Shown: positions 52,273-62,300 of the stretch, piece after piece
Layout of the letters: each line of letters begins with the position of its first letter
How positions within the stretch are numbered: position 1 is the first letter of the stretch
Assembly: GCA_902772585.1 (NCBI GenBank)
Contig: CACYBB010000019.1
Location: 1 to 64,000, forward strand
DNA from: an uncultured Bacteroidales bacterium
GTDB taxonomy: Bacteria; Bacteroidota; Bacteroidia; Bacteroidales; Bacteroidaceae
Direction: 5' to 3'
Length of the DNA stretch: 64,000 bases
Translations under genes and position numbers: made by a program
The notes under the pieces: model-generated
Database searches by the model: none
Told to the model about the DNA's origin: nothing
Seen by the model: only the letters and a program-made list of their open reading frames with translations

Positions 52273-52478
52273 ATGTCAGAAATTGAAAGCAAAGTAAAGG
52301 CTATTATCGTAGACAAACTCGGTGTTGATGAAGCAGAGGTTAAGCCCGAAGCAAGTTTCACTAACGACTCATCATGGAATTTGAGAAGGAGTTCGGTATC
52401 TCTATCCCCGACGACAAGGCTGAGAAGATCGGTACTGTTGGTGATGCTATCGCTTACATCGAGGAGAACGCAAAATAA
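52273..52478 (+). pseudogene. acpP: Acyl carrier protein gene, frameshifted by a deletion that removes the active Ser
   Basis: [20 protein letters not shown] and the following [11 protein letters not shown] are typical of ACP. After TND (52363-52368) the frame breaks; the downstream C-terminus ([15 protein letters not shown] to IEENAK, stop 52476-52478) continues in another frame. The segment expected between them, LGADSLDTVEL with the 4'-phosphopantetheine Ser, is absent: about 31 bases appear lost. As written the gene cannot make a functional ACP, although it stands in the usual acpP-fabF-rnc order and acpP is normally essential. An assembly or sequence error is therefore the likeliest explanation. 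Confidence 0.8.
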
Positions 52479-52484
52479 TTGAAG

Positions 52485-52540
52485 CCCCCTAAGATAGGGG
52501 GTTGGGGGTCTGAACAGACGAAAGTTCTATTCAGACCCCC
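52485..52540 (+). terminator. Two hairpins between acpP and fabF
   Basis: CCCCCT/AGGGGG (52485-52501) and GGGGGTCTGAA/TTCAGACCCCC (52504-52540, a perfect 11-bp stem). There is no T-run, so these are more likely attenuators or mRNA-stabilising ends of the abundant acpP message than full terminators. Confidence 0.7.
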
Positions 52541-52562
52541 AACTCATATAATAAACTGAATT

Positions 52563-53825
52563 ATGGAATTAAAAAGAGTAGTTGTAACAGGTCTGGGAGC
52601 TGTTACTCCCGTGGGCAACACTGCCGAGGAGATGTGGAAGAACCTGCTCAATGGCGTTAGTGGTGCTGCACCTATTACACATTTCGATACAACAAACTTC
52701 AAAACCAAGTTCGCTTGTGAGGTTAAGAATCTCAACGTGAACGATTATCTGGATCGCAAAGAGGCACGTAAGATGGACCGCTACACCCAGCTGGCCCTGA
52801 TTGCTGCCAAGCAGGCCGTTGAAGATAGCGGTATGGATCTGGAGACAGAAGACAAGAACCGTATTGGTGTTGTCTATGGCGTAGGTATCGGTGGTATCAA
52901 GACCTTCGAGGAGGAGGTAATGTACTATGGTGTTCACGAGGCCGATGGTCCTAAGTTCAACCCATTCTTCATCCCCAAGATGATTGCTGATATCGCAGCT
53001 GGTCAGATTTCAATCATGTATGGCTTCCATGGCCCCAACTATATCACTGCTTCAGCTTGTGCTTCTTCATCAAACGCACTGGCTGATGCCTTCAACCTGA
53101 TTCGTCTGGGTAAGGCTAACGCTATCGTTGCTGGTGGTGCCGAGGCTGCTATCTGCGCTACTGGTGTAGGTGGTTTCAACGCCATGCATGCACTTTCTAC
53201 CCGCAACGATGAGCCAGAGAAGGCCAGCCGTCCATTCAGCGCTAGCCGCGACGGATTCATCATGGCCGAGGGTTCTGGCTGTCTGATTCTTGAGGAACTG
53301 GAGCACGCTAAGGCTCGTGGTGCAAAGATCTATGCTGAGATGGTAGGTGCTGGTATGAGTGCTGACGCTCACCACATTACCGCTTCTCATCCTGAGGGTT
53401 TGGGCGCTAAGCTTGTGATGCAGAACGCTCTGGAGGATGCTCAGATGCAGCCTGACGAGATTGACTACATCAACGTTCACGGCACCAGCACACATGTTGG
53501 TGACATCTCTGAGGCTAAGGCCATCAAGGAGGTCTTCGGCGATGCAGCCTTTAAGTTGAACATTTCTTCTACCAAGTCCATGACTGGTCACCTGCTGGGT
53601 GCCGCTGGTGCTGTAGAGGCTATGGTAACTGTTCTGGCTGTGAAGAACGACATCATTCCTCCCACAATCAACCACGAGGAGGGTGATGAAGATCCAGAGA
53701 TTGATTACAACCTGAACTTCACATTCAACAAGGCTCAGAAGCGCGAGGTTCGTGCTGGTCTCAGCAATACCTTCGGCTTTGGTGGTCACAATGCCTGCGT
53801 GGTATTCAAGAAGTATGTGGGTTAA
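52563..53825 (+). CDS. fabF: Beta-ketoacyl-ACP synthase II
   Basis: A 420-residue condensing enzyme of fatty-acid synthesis with the nucleophile in ITASACASSSNALADA and the histidines in NVHGTSTHVGD and KSMTGHLLGAAGA. It elongates acyl-ACP with malonyl-ACP. It overlaps rnc by 11 bp; the acpP-fabF-rnc order is typical. Confidence 0.96.
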   Translation: MELKRVVVTGLGAVTPVGNTAEEMWKNLLNGVSGAAPITHFDTTNFKTKFACEVKNLNVNDYLDRKEARKMDRYTQLALIAAKQAVEDSGMDLETEDKNRIGVVYGVGIGGIKTFEEEVMYYGVHEADGPKFNPFFIPKMIADIAAGQISIMYGFHGPNYITASACASSSNALADAFNLIRLGKANAIVAGGAEAAICATGVGGFNAMHALSTRNDEPEKASRPFSASRDGFIMAEGSGCLILEELEHAKARGAKIYAEMVGAGMSADAHHITASHPEGLGAKLVMQNALEDAQMQPDEIDYINVHGTSTHVGDISEAKAIKEVFGDAAFKLNISSTKSMTGHLLGAAGAVEAMVTVLAVKNDIIPPTINHEEGDEDPEIDYNLNFTFNKAQKREVRAGLSNTFGFGGHNACVVFKKYVG

Positions 53826-54837
53826 CAACATTATTGACAGAATCAAGCTCCCTTTCCGCAAGGAGAAGGAGCTTTTTTCTGCTCTTTACCGTATCCTGGG
53901 GTTCTATCCTCACAACATCAGCCTCTATAAACAGGCACTGTTGCACAAGAGTGTAGGACGTCGCAACGAGAAAGGTCGTCCCCAGAATAACGAACGCTTG
54001 GAGTTCCTGGGTGATGCCGTCCTCGATGCTGTAGTTGGCGATATCGTTTATCGCCATTTCGAGGGTAAGCGCGAGGGGTTCCTCACCAACACCCGTTCTA
54101 AACTCGTCAGTCGTGAGACCTTAGGGAAACTCGCCCAGGAGATGGGTATCGACCAGCTCATCATGTCTGCAGGTCACTCCAACGCCCATAACAGCTACAT
54201 GAACGGCAATGCTTTCGAGGCCTTGGTAGGAGCCATCTATCTGGATCGCGGATACAGCGCCTGTATGCGCTTTATGGAAAAACGCATCTTGACACAACTC
54301 ATCAACATCGACAAAGTGGCCTATAAGGAGGTTAACTTCAAGTCGAAACTGCTCGAATGGAGTCAGAAGAATCGTGTCAAGATGGAGTTCCGCGACTTGG
54401 AACAGACACGCGACGAGAATGGCAGTCCTGTATTCACCGTTCAGGTGTTTATCGAAGGTCTGGAGGGCGAGAAGGGCACTGGTTTCTCCAAAAAAGAGAG
54501 TCAGCAGAAAGCCAGCAAGGGGACACTGCAGCGTCTGCGTCGCGAACCTCAGTTTATCGATGCTATCTTCGCTGTCAAGGCTGATCGTACCAAGATGGAG
54601 GAAGAGCCAGTGATGGCTGCTCCTGATCTGGAGAAACTGGAGAATCCCGATTTCATCGTGGAACAAGAGAAAGCAGAAGAGCCTGAACAGCCCCAGAAAG
54701 CAGAGGAGCATGTAGCGGTTCCATCACCACAGACAGTCCTCGACGACCTGACCCTCGATGATATCTCCGCTACTCCTCGCGAGAAGACGCGCGAAGAGAT
54801 TATCGCTGAAGCCGAGGCTGCTGCCTTTGCAGAGTAA
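53815..54837 (+). CDS. rnc: Ribonuclease III with a long acidic C-terminal tail
   Basis: A 340-residue enzyme: the RNase III signature NERLEFLGDAVLD and second catalytic helix AFEALVGAIYLDRGY, then a dsRNA-binding domain (about residues 170-240; GTGFSKKESQQKASK). About 90 further residues are rich in Glu, Pro and Ala (EKAEEPEQPQKAEEH) and probably disordered. Bacterial RNase III is usually about 230-260 residues. It overlaps fabF, which sets the start at 53815. Confidence 0.94.
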   Translation: MWVNNIIDRIKLPFRKEKELFSALYRILGFYPHNISLYKQALLHKSVGRRNEKGRPQNNERLEFLGDAVLDAVVGDIVYRHFEGKREGFLTNTRSKLVSRETLGKLAQEMGIDQLIMSAGHSNAHNSYMNGNAFEALVGAIYLDRGYSACMRFMEKRILTQLINIDKVAYKEVNFKSKLLEWSQKNRVKMEFRDLEQTRDENGSPVFTVQVFIEGLEGEKGTGFSKKESQQKASKGTLQRLRREPQFIDAIFAVKADRTKMEEEPVMAAPDLEKLENPDFIVEQEKAEEPEQPQKAEEHVAVPSPQTVLDDLTLDDISATPREKTREEIIAEAEAAAFAE

Positions 54838-54845
54838 AACAAATT

Positions 54846-54873
54846 GAGGTTGCTGATGGACAACCTCATTTTT
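54846..54873 (+). terminator. rnc terminator
   Basis: GAGGTTG (54846-54852) and CAACCTC (54861-54867), followed by ATTTTTG. Confidence 0.8.
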
Positions 54874-54895
54874 GTTTATGCTACTTCTCTCTGAT

Positions 54896-54960
54896 AGCAA
54901 CTAGGCTTATCGCTAAGAGCAACTAGGCTTATCGCTAAGAGCAACTAGGCTTATCTCTAT
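54896..54960. repeat. Three 22-bp direct repeats
   Basis: AGCAACTAGGCTTATCGCTA plus AG, copies at 54896-54917 and 54918-54939 identical, a third at 54940-54960 degenerate at its end. No spacers separate them, so this is a plain tandem repeat. Confidence 0.9.
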
Positions 54961-54966
54961 GAGAGA

Positions 54967-55020
54967 CTCGTCGTTTCTCTCATCGTGATACTACGAGTTA
55001 CTCATTGAGAAACGATGAGT
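54967..55020. repeat. Inverted repeat in the rnc-GH3 gap
   Basis: CTCGTCGTTTCTC and GAGAAACGATGAG, 13 nt with one mismatch, about 28 nt apart. Lies between the tandem repeat and the GH3 promoter; might form an RNA hairpin. Confidence 0.65.
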
Positions 55021-55080
55021 TGGGGAGTTATTATTCTTTAAAAAAAACGTAAATTATTACTCCATTACAATGCTTTTGTG

Positions 55081-55088
55081 TAATTTTG
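55081..55088 (+). promoter_or_regulatory. -7 element of the GH3-family gene
   Basis: TAATTTTG followed by CA, 20 nt before the ATG. Confidence 0.55.
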
Positions 55089-55107
55089 CAGTCTAAACGT
55101 GCAAAAA

Positions 55108-56601
55108 ATGAGTCTGACACAGATAATAGGGAATGTATTCAAGCCCCGTCAGAAGGCTTTGGAGAAGCATCTGAACGGGGGTGAGGCGCTGCAACGGGCA
55201 GTGCTGAAGCATTTGATACATACTGCAAAGAATACAGAATACGGCAGGAACCATGCCTTTGACAATATCAAGGACTACGACCAGTTCGTCTCGATGGTGC
55301 CTGTCAACACCTACGAGGAACTGAAGGGCGACATCGACCGCATGCGTCATGGAGAGCGCGATGTGTTGTGGCCAGGACGTGTCAGGTGGTATGCCAAGTC
55401 TTCAGGCACCACAAACGACAAGTCGAAGTTCATCCCTGTCAGCGATGAGGGGCTGCAGAAGATTCACTATGCTGGTGGACGCGACTCAGTGGCGTTCTAT
55501 CTGAGAAACAATCCCAAGTCGAGGATGTTCGATGGCAAGGGTCTGATACTTGGTGGCAGTCATGCACCTAACTATAACGTGGCAGGTTCGCTGGTAGGTG
55601 ACCTCAGCGCTATCCTGATAGAAAACATCAATCCACTGGTGAACCTGATTCGTGTACCCAAGAAGGAAACAGCACTGCTGAGCGATTTCGAGGTCAAGCG
55701 TGAGCGCATAGCCCGCGAGGCCATGAACAAAAACGTTACCAACATCAGTGGTGTGCCCTCATGGATGCTCTCTGTACTGAACTGCATGATGGAGATGACG
55801 GGTAAGACACATCTGGAAGAGGTGTGGCCCAACATCGAGGTGTTCTTTCATGGTGGTGTGGCCTTCACGCCCTATCGTAAGCAGTATGAACAGCTCATCA
55901 CCTCGCCCAACATGCACTATATGGAGACGTATAATGCCTCTGAGGGTTTCTTCGGACTGCAGGACGACCCTATGGACAAGGCCATGCAACTGATGCTGGA
56001 CTATGGGGTGTTCTATGAATTTCGGCCTATGGACGGAGGAGACATTGTACCTTTGTGGGGTGTGGAGACAGGTAAGAACTACGCTATGGTTATCTCTACC
56101 AGTTGTGGACTATGGCGATACGAGATTGGTGATACCATCCAGTTTACGTCTACCAATCCCTATAAGTTCGTCATCAGCGGTCGCACGAAGCACTTTATCA
56201 ATGCCTTTGGCGAAGAACTTATCGTTGACAATGCCGAGAAGGGATTGGCCTACGCCTGTGAACAGACAGGTGCCGAGGTCTTGGAGTACACAGCTGCCCC
56301 AGTCTTTATGGATGCCAATGCCAAGTGTCGTCACCAGTGGCTTATCGAATTTTCTAAGTCACCAAGCGACTTGGCACAGTTTGCCGACCTGCTGGACAAG
56401 AAACTGCAGGAGATTAACAGCGACTACGAGGCCAAGCGCTACAAGGACATCACCCTGCAGCACCTGGAAATCGTCCAAGCCCGTCCCAACCTGTTTAACG
56501 ACTGGTTGAAAATGAAGGGCAAGCTGGGTGGACAGCACAAGGTGCCCCGACTGAGCAATTCACGCGAGCATATTGACCAACTATTGACACTGAACGCATG
56601 A
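55108..56601 (+). CDS. GH3 auxin-responsive promoter family protein
   Basis: A 497-residue acyl-adenylate-forming enzyme-like protein with YAKSSGTTNDKSKFIPVS (ATP-binding P-loop-like) and YNASEGFFGLQDDP, both typical of GH3. Plant GH3 proteins conjugate acyl acids such as auxin or jasmonate to amino acids; the substrates of Bacteroidota members are unknown. The ATG at 55108 is preferred to a GTG 9 nt upstream. It overlaps the next gene by 4 bp. Confidence 0.9.
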   Translation: MSLTQIIGNVFKPRQKALEKHLNGGEALQRAVLKHLIHTAKNTEYGRNHAFDNIKDYDQFVSMVPVNTYEELKGDIDRMRHGERDVLWPGRVRWYAKSSGTTNDKSKFIPVSDEGLQKIHYAGGRDSVAFYLRNNPKSRMFDGKGLILGGSHAPNYNVAGSLVGDLSAILIENINPLVNLIRVPKKETALLSDFEVKRERIAREAMNKNVTNISGVPSWMLSVLNCMMEMTGKTHLEEVWPNIEVFFHGGVAFTPYRKQYEQLITSPNMHYMETYNASEGFFGLQDDPMDKAMQLMLDYGVFYEFRPMDGGDIVPLWGVETGKNYAMVISTSCGLWRYEIGDTIQFTSTNPYKFVISGRTKHFINAFGEELIVDNAEKGLAYACEQTGAEVLEYTAAPVFMDANAKCRHQWLIEFSKSPSDLAQFADLLDKKLQEINSDYEAKRYKDITLQHLEIVQARPNLFNDWLKMKGKLGGQHKVPRLSNSREHIDQLLTLNA

Positions 56602-58538
56602 GGAGACTACAATACTGGCTGTTGGCTATTAGCTGTTTGCTATTAGCTGTTGGATGTGCCCGCATGGGTTCACCCGATGGCGGATGGTACGATGACGATC
56701 CTCCTGTGGTCTTGGGCAGCATACCTGCCGACAAGGCTACAAACGTGAAAACCAAGAAGATAACCATCTACTTCGACGAATACATCAAACTCGCCGATGC
56801 CACCCAGAACGTCATCGTCTCCCCTCCGCAGTTAGAGATGCCAGAGATACAGGCTAAGGGCAAGAAGATTGTTGTGGAATTGAAAGACACACTGAAGCCC
56901 GACATGACCTATACCATCGATTTCAGCGATGCCATCAGTGACAACAATGAAGACAACCCGATGGGTAACTACACTTTTACCTTCTCGACAGGCCAACAGA
57001 CCGATACCCTCGAAGTATCAGGTACGGTGCTCAGTGCTGAGAATCTGGACCCTGTATCAGGCATCCTCGTAGGATTGTATAACGACTTGGCAGACTCCGT
57101 CTTCAAGACCAAACCGCTATTGCGTGTAGCACGAACCGATGCCAATGGACACTTCGTCATCAAGGGCATTGCTGATGGTGAATATCGCATCTATGCTCTG
57201 CAGGATGCTGATGGCAACTATAAATTCACGCAGAAGAGTGAGATGATAGCCTTCTCGCACGAGACCTACAAGCCATATGTCAAGCCTGACATACGTCAGG
57301 ACACCATCTGGCGCGACACATTGCATATCGACAGCATTGCACAGGTGCACTACATGCATTACTATCCAGATAACATCGTGCTGACAGCATTCCAGGAAAC
57401 ACAAACTGACCGTTACCTACTGAAGACAGAACGCAAGGATGCTGACCGTATCAACATCTTCTTCAGTTATGGCAACGAGCAATTACCCATTATCCGCGGA
57501 TTGAACTTCAACAGCGACGATGCCTTCATCATAGAAACCAACGCCAAGAAAGACTCTATCACCTATTGGTTGCGCGATACGTTGTTGGTCAACCAGGATA
57601 CACTGTCGTTCGAGATGAACTACCTGATGACTGATACGCTGGGACAGTTGGTGTCAAAGACTGACACCATCGAAGCACTGGCCAAGACGCCCTACGCCAA
57701 ACGCGTAAAGGCTCAACAGAAAGAATACGAGACATGGCTCAAGCAACAGGAGAAGAAACGTAAGCGCGAGGAGCCTTACGACAGCATCTATCCAGCGAAG
57801 CCCTTGGAGCCCAAATATGCCGTACAGCAGGCTATGGACCCCAACCGTTCTATCTATATTGAGGTACCCACGCCACCTGCTAAACTGGACACGACAGGCA
57901 TCCACCTCTATACAAAGATTGACACACTCTGGTATAATGCCAAATACGAGTTCCGCCAGCGTGACAGTCTTCTGCGTGCCTATGAGCTTTTGGTCGACTG
58001 GCGACCAGGAGCAGAATATAGCTTTGAGGTCGACAGTGCTGCCATTATTGATATCTATGGTTTAGCATGCAAGCCCTATAAACAAGGTATTAAGGTAAAG
58101 ACGCTCGACGACTATGCGACCATCTTCCTAGACATCAGCGGATACACAGACAGTGCTGCTGTCATCGTACAACTGCTGGACAAGAGTGACAAACCCCTGG
58201 CTCAGAGCAAGATGGAGTCTGACCACACGGCACCATTCTACTATGTAAGCCCTGGCACCTACTATGCTCGCGCTTTCGTCGATCGCAACGACAACGGAAT
58301 ATGGGACACAGGAAACTACGATGCTGACGTACAGGCAGAAAGTGTTTACTACTTCCCTCGTGAGATAGAGGCGAAGGCGAAGTTCGACATTACATTGGCA
58401 TGGAATATGACACAACTGCCACTGAACCAGCAAAAACCGTCTGCACTCAGCAAGAAAAAGAATGACAAGAAACGACAGAGAAAGAATCGCAATGCCGATC
58501 GTGCTGCGAAATTGGGAATACAGTATATCAAGAAGTAA
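56598..58538 (+). CDS. Ig-like domain lipoprotein
   Basis: A 646-residue lipoprotein (LLLAVGCARMG lipobox) with an N-terminal SbsA-type Ig-like domain (IPADKATNVKTKKITIYFDEYI) and beta-rich regions including a carboxypeptidase-regulatory-like segment (DANGHFVIKGIADGEYRIYAL); the C-terminus is very basic. The family is widespread in Bacteroidota, with no known function; probable location is the outer or inner membrane face. Translationally coupled to the GH3 gene. Confidence 0.82.
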   Translation: MRRLQYWLLAISCLLLAVGCARMGSPDGGWYDDDPPVVLGSIPADKATNVKTKKITIYFDEYIKLADATQNVIVSPPQLEMPEIQAKGKKIVVELKDTLKPDMTYTIDFSDAISDNNEDNPMGNYTFTFSTGQQTDTLEVSGTVLSAENLDPVSGILVGLYNDLADSVFKTKPLLRVARTDANGHFVIKGIADGEYRIYALQDADGNYKFTQKSEMIAFSHETYKPYVKPDIRQDTIWRDTLHIDSIAQVHYMHYYPDNIVLTAFQETQTDRYLLKTERKDADRINIFFSYGNEQLPIIRGLNFNSDDAFIIETNAKKDSITYWLRDTLLVNQDTLSFEMNYLMTDTLGQLVSKTDTIEALAKTPYAKRVKAQQKEYETWLKQQEKKRKREEPYDSIYPAKPLEPKYAVQQAMDPNRSIYIEVPTPPAKLDTTGIHLYTKIDTLWYNAKYEFRQRDSLLRAYELLVDWRPGAEYSFEVDSAAIIDIYGLACKPYKQGIKVKTLDDYATIFLDISGYTDSAAVIVQLLDKSDKPLAQSKMESDHTAPFYYVSPGTYYARAFVDRNDNGIWDTGNYDADVQAESVYYFPREIEAKAKFDITLAWNMTQLPLNQQKPSALSKKKNDKKRQRKNRNADRAAKLGIQYIKK

Positions 58539-58561
58539 TTAAGAATTAAGAGAAAACAGAT

Positions 58562-59368
58562 ATGAAACGATTCATCATTTTTTGGGTATTCAGCATGACG
58601 TTCCTGTCATCGTTTGCCCAGTGCGGAATTGAGAATAACGCCTTTAAGTCAGGCGAGTTCGTAGGCTACGACCTCTATTTCAACTGGAAGTTCGTATGGA
58701 TGAAGGTAGGTACTGCCTCCATGTCGACTGTACAGTCGAGTTTCCAGGGACAGGATGCCTTCCGTTGCAGCCTCATCACCCGTGGTAACAGCAAACTGGA
58801 CAATATGTTCATCATGCGCGACACACTGCTCAGCTACACCACGCTGGATCTTGCCCCACTCTACTATCGCAAGGGTGCCCGTGAAGGCAAACGCTACTAT
58901 GTTGATGAGTTGTGGTACACCTATCCCAAAGGCAACTGTCACCTGAAACAGCACGAGATCAATAGTCGTGGTGAACACTATTGGAAGGAGTCTGAGTATA
59001 AAGACTGTCTCTACGACATGATGAGCATCTATCTGCGTGCTCGCAACTTCGACGCTTCAAAGTTGAAGGTAGGCGATAAGATACCCTTGCCCATTGCTGA
59101 TGCATCGAAGATTGCCAACTCATGGCTGAAATACAATGGTATCACCAATGTAAAGATGAAGAACAGTGACACGAAGTTCCGTTGTCTGGTATTTTCCTTC
59201 ATCGAGCGCGAGGACGGTAAGAACCATGAGCTGATCCGTTTCTACATCACTGACGACAAGAACCATCTGCCCGTACGTTTGGACATGTTCCTCTCTTTCG
59301 GTTCTGCCAAGGCTTACCTGACAGGCTACAAGGGATTGCGCAACCAGATGACCTCTAAGGTGGAATAA
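58562..59368 (+). CDS. DUF3108 domain-containing exported protein
   Basis: A 268-residue protein with a signal peptide (SSFAQCG) and the DUF3108 pattern: EFVGYDLYFNWKFVWMKVG at the start and PVRLDMFLSFGSAKAYL near the end. It is predicted to be periplasmic and beta-rich; function unknown. A short AATTAAG-type spacer precedes it. The next gene begins 6 nt after its stop. Confidence 0.85.
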   Translation: MKRFIIFWVFSMTFLSSFAQCGIENNAFKSGEFVGYDLYFNWKFVWMKVGTASMSTVQSSFQGQDAFRCSLITRGNSKLDNMFIMRDTLLSYTTLDLAPLYYRKGAREGKRYYVDELWYTYPKGNCHLKQHEINSRGEHYWKESEYKDCLYDMMSIYLRARNFDASKLKVGDKIPLPIADASKIANSWLKYNGITNVKMKNSDTKFRCLVFSFIEREDGKNHELIRFYITDDKNHLPVRLDMFLSFGSAKAYLTGYKGLRNQMTSKVE

Positions 59369-59374
59369 TCAGCC

Positions 59375-62300
59375 GTGGATGTCTCCGAACTCTATGACCG
59401 CTGTGTAGAACTCACAGCGCTGGAACCATCGGCAGCGTCATTGCGTTTCATGCACGAGACGTTGGTGCTGACCTGTGGTGAGGCGTTGCGCGACACGCGT
59501 CAAGGGTTCGGTAATGTTTTCTCACAGGTTGACTATCTCTGCAAGCGTCATGGCATCGCCATGCGGTATCGCATCGCCATTCAGCAGATGCGTGTCCATT
59601 CCAATGGAAGAAAGTTGCAGAATGCTGACGACTGGCTGTACGACATCCGGGCTTTGGCACTATTCATTTCTGCCGTCTTTAAAGTCGACATCCCGCATGA
59701 ATTGTTGACGCAGCTACCTGCAGAATCACGCACTATTGTTGTTGCACACCAGCCCAAGCAACAGGCTCTTCGTGGTGTGGTCACCAGTTGGGATGCCAGT
59801 TACATCTATGCTACCACCGCTGAAGGGGCTGTTTGCATTGACTATGTGGACTCTTTCGACAAAGAGACTGCGGGTACCCTGCTCACAGAGGGCATGCAGC
59901 TGAACCTGTTAGACTGTACTATCGATGGCACAACTGTCACCCCTTCCCTCATCGTCATTGAACCAGACTTCCTGGTAGACATCTCTGCGATAGCTTCCTG
60001 TTTCCAAGAATATGGTCACCATCCGCTCAGCTATCTGCTTAACAGGCTGAAACCCCGTGCCAACAGCCAGCAGATACTATTGGGTAACTTTGCGGGTACA
60101 GCACTCGACGACCTCATCAACCATCCCGACATCTCGTATGGAGAGACTCTGCGTACGAGTTTCCGTGAACAAGCCATGCAATTCTGCACCTGCACGCCCT
60201 TCGACGGACAACGTTTTAAAGAGGAGAGTCGGCAGCAGGTGGCGAACATTCAAGAGGCTGTCGACATCCTGTTCAGTGACTATAATCGTCAACATGCGCT
60301 ACTGGAACCGTCGTTTGTCTGCGAACAGTTGGGATTGCAGGGACGTGTGGACCTGATGACCGATGACATGCGTCTGCTGGTGGAACAGAAGTCTGGCAAA
60401 AACTGGAACATTGAGTGTGGTGCATCCCAGCAACATAAGGAAGACCACTACGTTCAGCTACTCTTATACTATGGTGTGTTGCGTGCCAACTTCCACTTAT
60501 CACCCGATCAGGTGGATATCCGTCTGCTCTATTCCAAATACCCAGCCCATCAGGGACTTCTCGTCGTCAACTACTATCAGCAACTGTTCCATGAGGCTAT
60601 TCGACTGCGCAACCGCATCGTAGCACAGGAGATAAACATTGCACGTCAGGGATTTGAGAACATCATCCCACTACTGCGTGCAGACCTCTTGCTGGAGAAT
60701 CAGCAGAAGCGCACTTTCTTCGACCAGTATATCCGTGGTGATGTGGAACAGATTATTCTGCCATTCCACCAGCTACCTGCTGATGAGCGTGACTATGTGG
60801 AGCGAATGCTCACCTTCGTCTATCGTGAACAACTGGCACAAAAGGTGGGTGTGCAGGAGGGACAAGGTGGCGCCACCAGCGACCTGTGGAACATGCCACT
60901 CAGCGAGAAACTAGAAACGGGCAACATCCTGATGGGAACCATTGTCGACAAATCGCTGAACACGGTAGTATTAGCAGTAGATACCGCTGAAGTATTGCCC
61001 AATTTCCGCAGAGGCGATATGGTTTATCTCTATCACTACGACCAAACGCCTGATGTGCGTAACAGCATCTTATACAAAGGAACTCTTGTCAGTCTTTCCG
61101 ACCAGGAGACGACCATCCGTCTGAATGAACGTCAGCAGAATCCGCACATCTTTGGCGAAGGGCATTATGCTGTAGAGCATGCATCATCAGATGTAGGTAC
61201 TACGTCTGCATTGCGTGCCGTATTCTCTTTCTGCTCAGCATCGTCTAGTAAGCGTAATTTGCTGTTAGGCAAACGAACACCAAAGAAGAACCATACGATA
61301 ACGCTATCGCACACCTATCATCCACATTACGACGAAATCATTCTCAAGGCAATGCAGGCCAAAGACTATTTCCTGCTGCAAGGTCCTCCAGGAACAGGCA
61401 AGACGTCTATGGCCCTCCGCTTTCTGGTAGAGGAAGCATTAACCTCTTCCATCAGCCGTCAGTCATCTTCCATTTTACTGACCGCCTACACGCATCGCGC
61501 TGTCGATGAGATTTGTGACATGCTGGTCAATGCCGGACAGGATTTCTTACGCATTGGTAGTGAAGATGCCTGTGACCCTCGTTTTGCAGACCATCTACTT
61601 GACAAGCGGATGGGTGAACGGCCACAACTCAGCGACATCCGTCAGCAACTGCAACAGATGCGCATCATTGTTGCGACCACCTCTACCCTGCAAGCCCGTC
61701 CTTTCTTATTCCAACTGAAGCACTTCTCACTATGCATTGTCGATGAGGCTTCGCAGATTTTGGAACCAAATATCATAGGGATACTCCTCTCTGAGCAGGT
61801 AGAGCGCTTCATCCTTATCGGAGACCACAAGCAACTTCCTGCCGTTGTCGTACAACCAGACGACGACCCGCGTCTTCGCGACTGTCGTCGTTCGCTATTC
61901 GAACGACTGCTACAACAGGAGCGACAGGCTGGACGAACCGACTTCGTGGGACTGCTGCGCTATCAGGGACGCATGCACCCTGACATTGCACAGTTCCCCA
62001 ACGACTTCTTCTATCGTCGCGAGCATCTATCACCTGTTCCCTGCCCTCACCAGTTGGAGGAACAGTTAGATTACATTGAGCCTTCAGAAGATGCCCTAGA
62101 CGAGAAACTCAAGCAGCACCGCGTGCTCTTTTTACCCAGTGAAACGAGGATTACCGATGCCACTAACCTCTCTGATAAAGTGAACGAGGAAGAGGCACAT
62201 ATTGTTGCAGACCTTCTGCGCCGTATCTATCGACAATATGGTGCTGACCGTTTTGATCCGAACCGTACGGTAGGAGTCATCGTTCCCTATCGCAACCAGA

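Noticed and set aside
54896-54960. Possible small CRISPR array
   Set aside because: The three 22-bp units touch each other without spacers and no cas gene is present.
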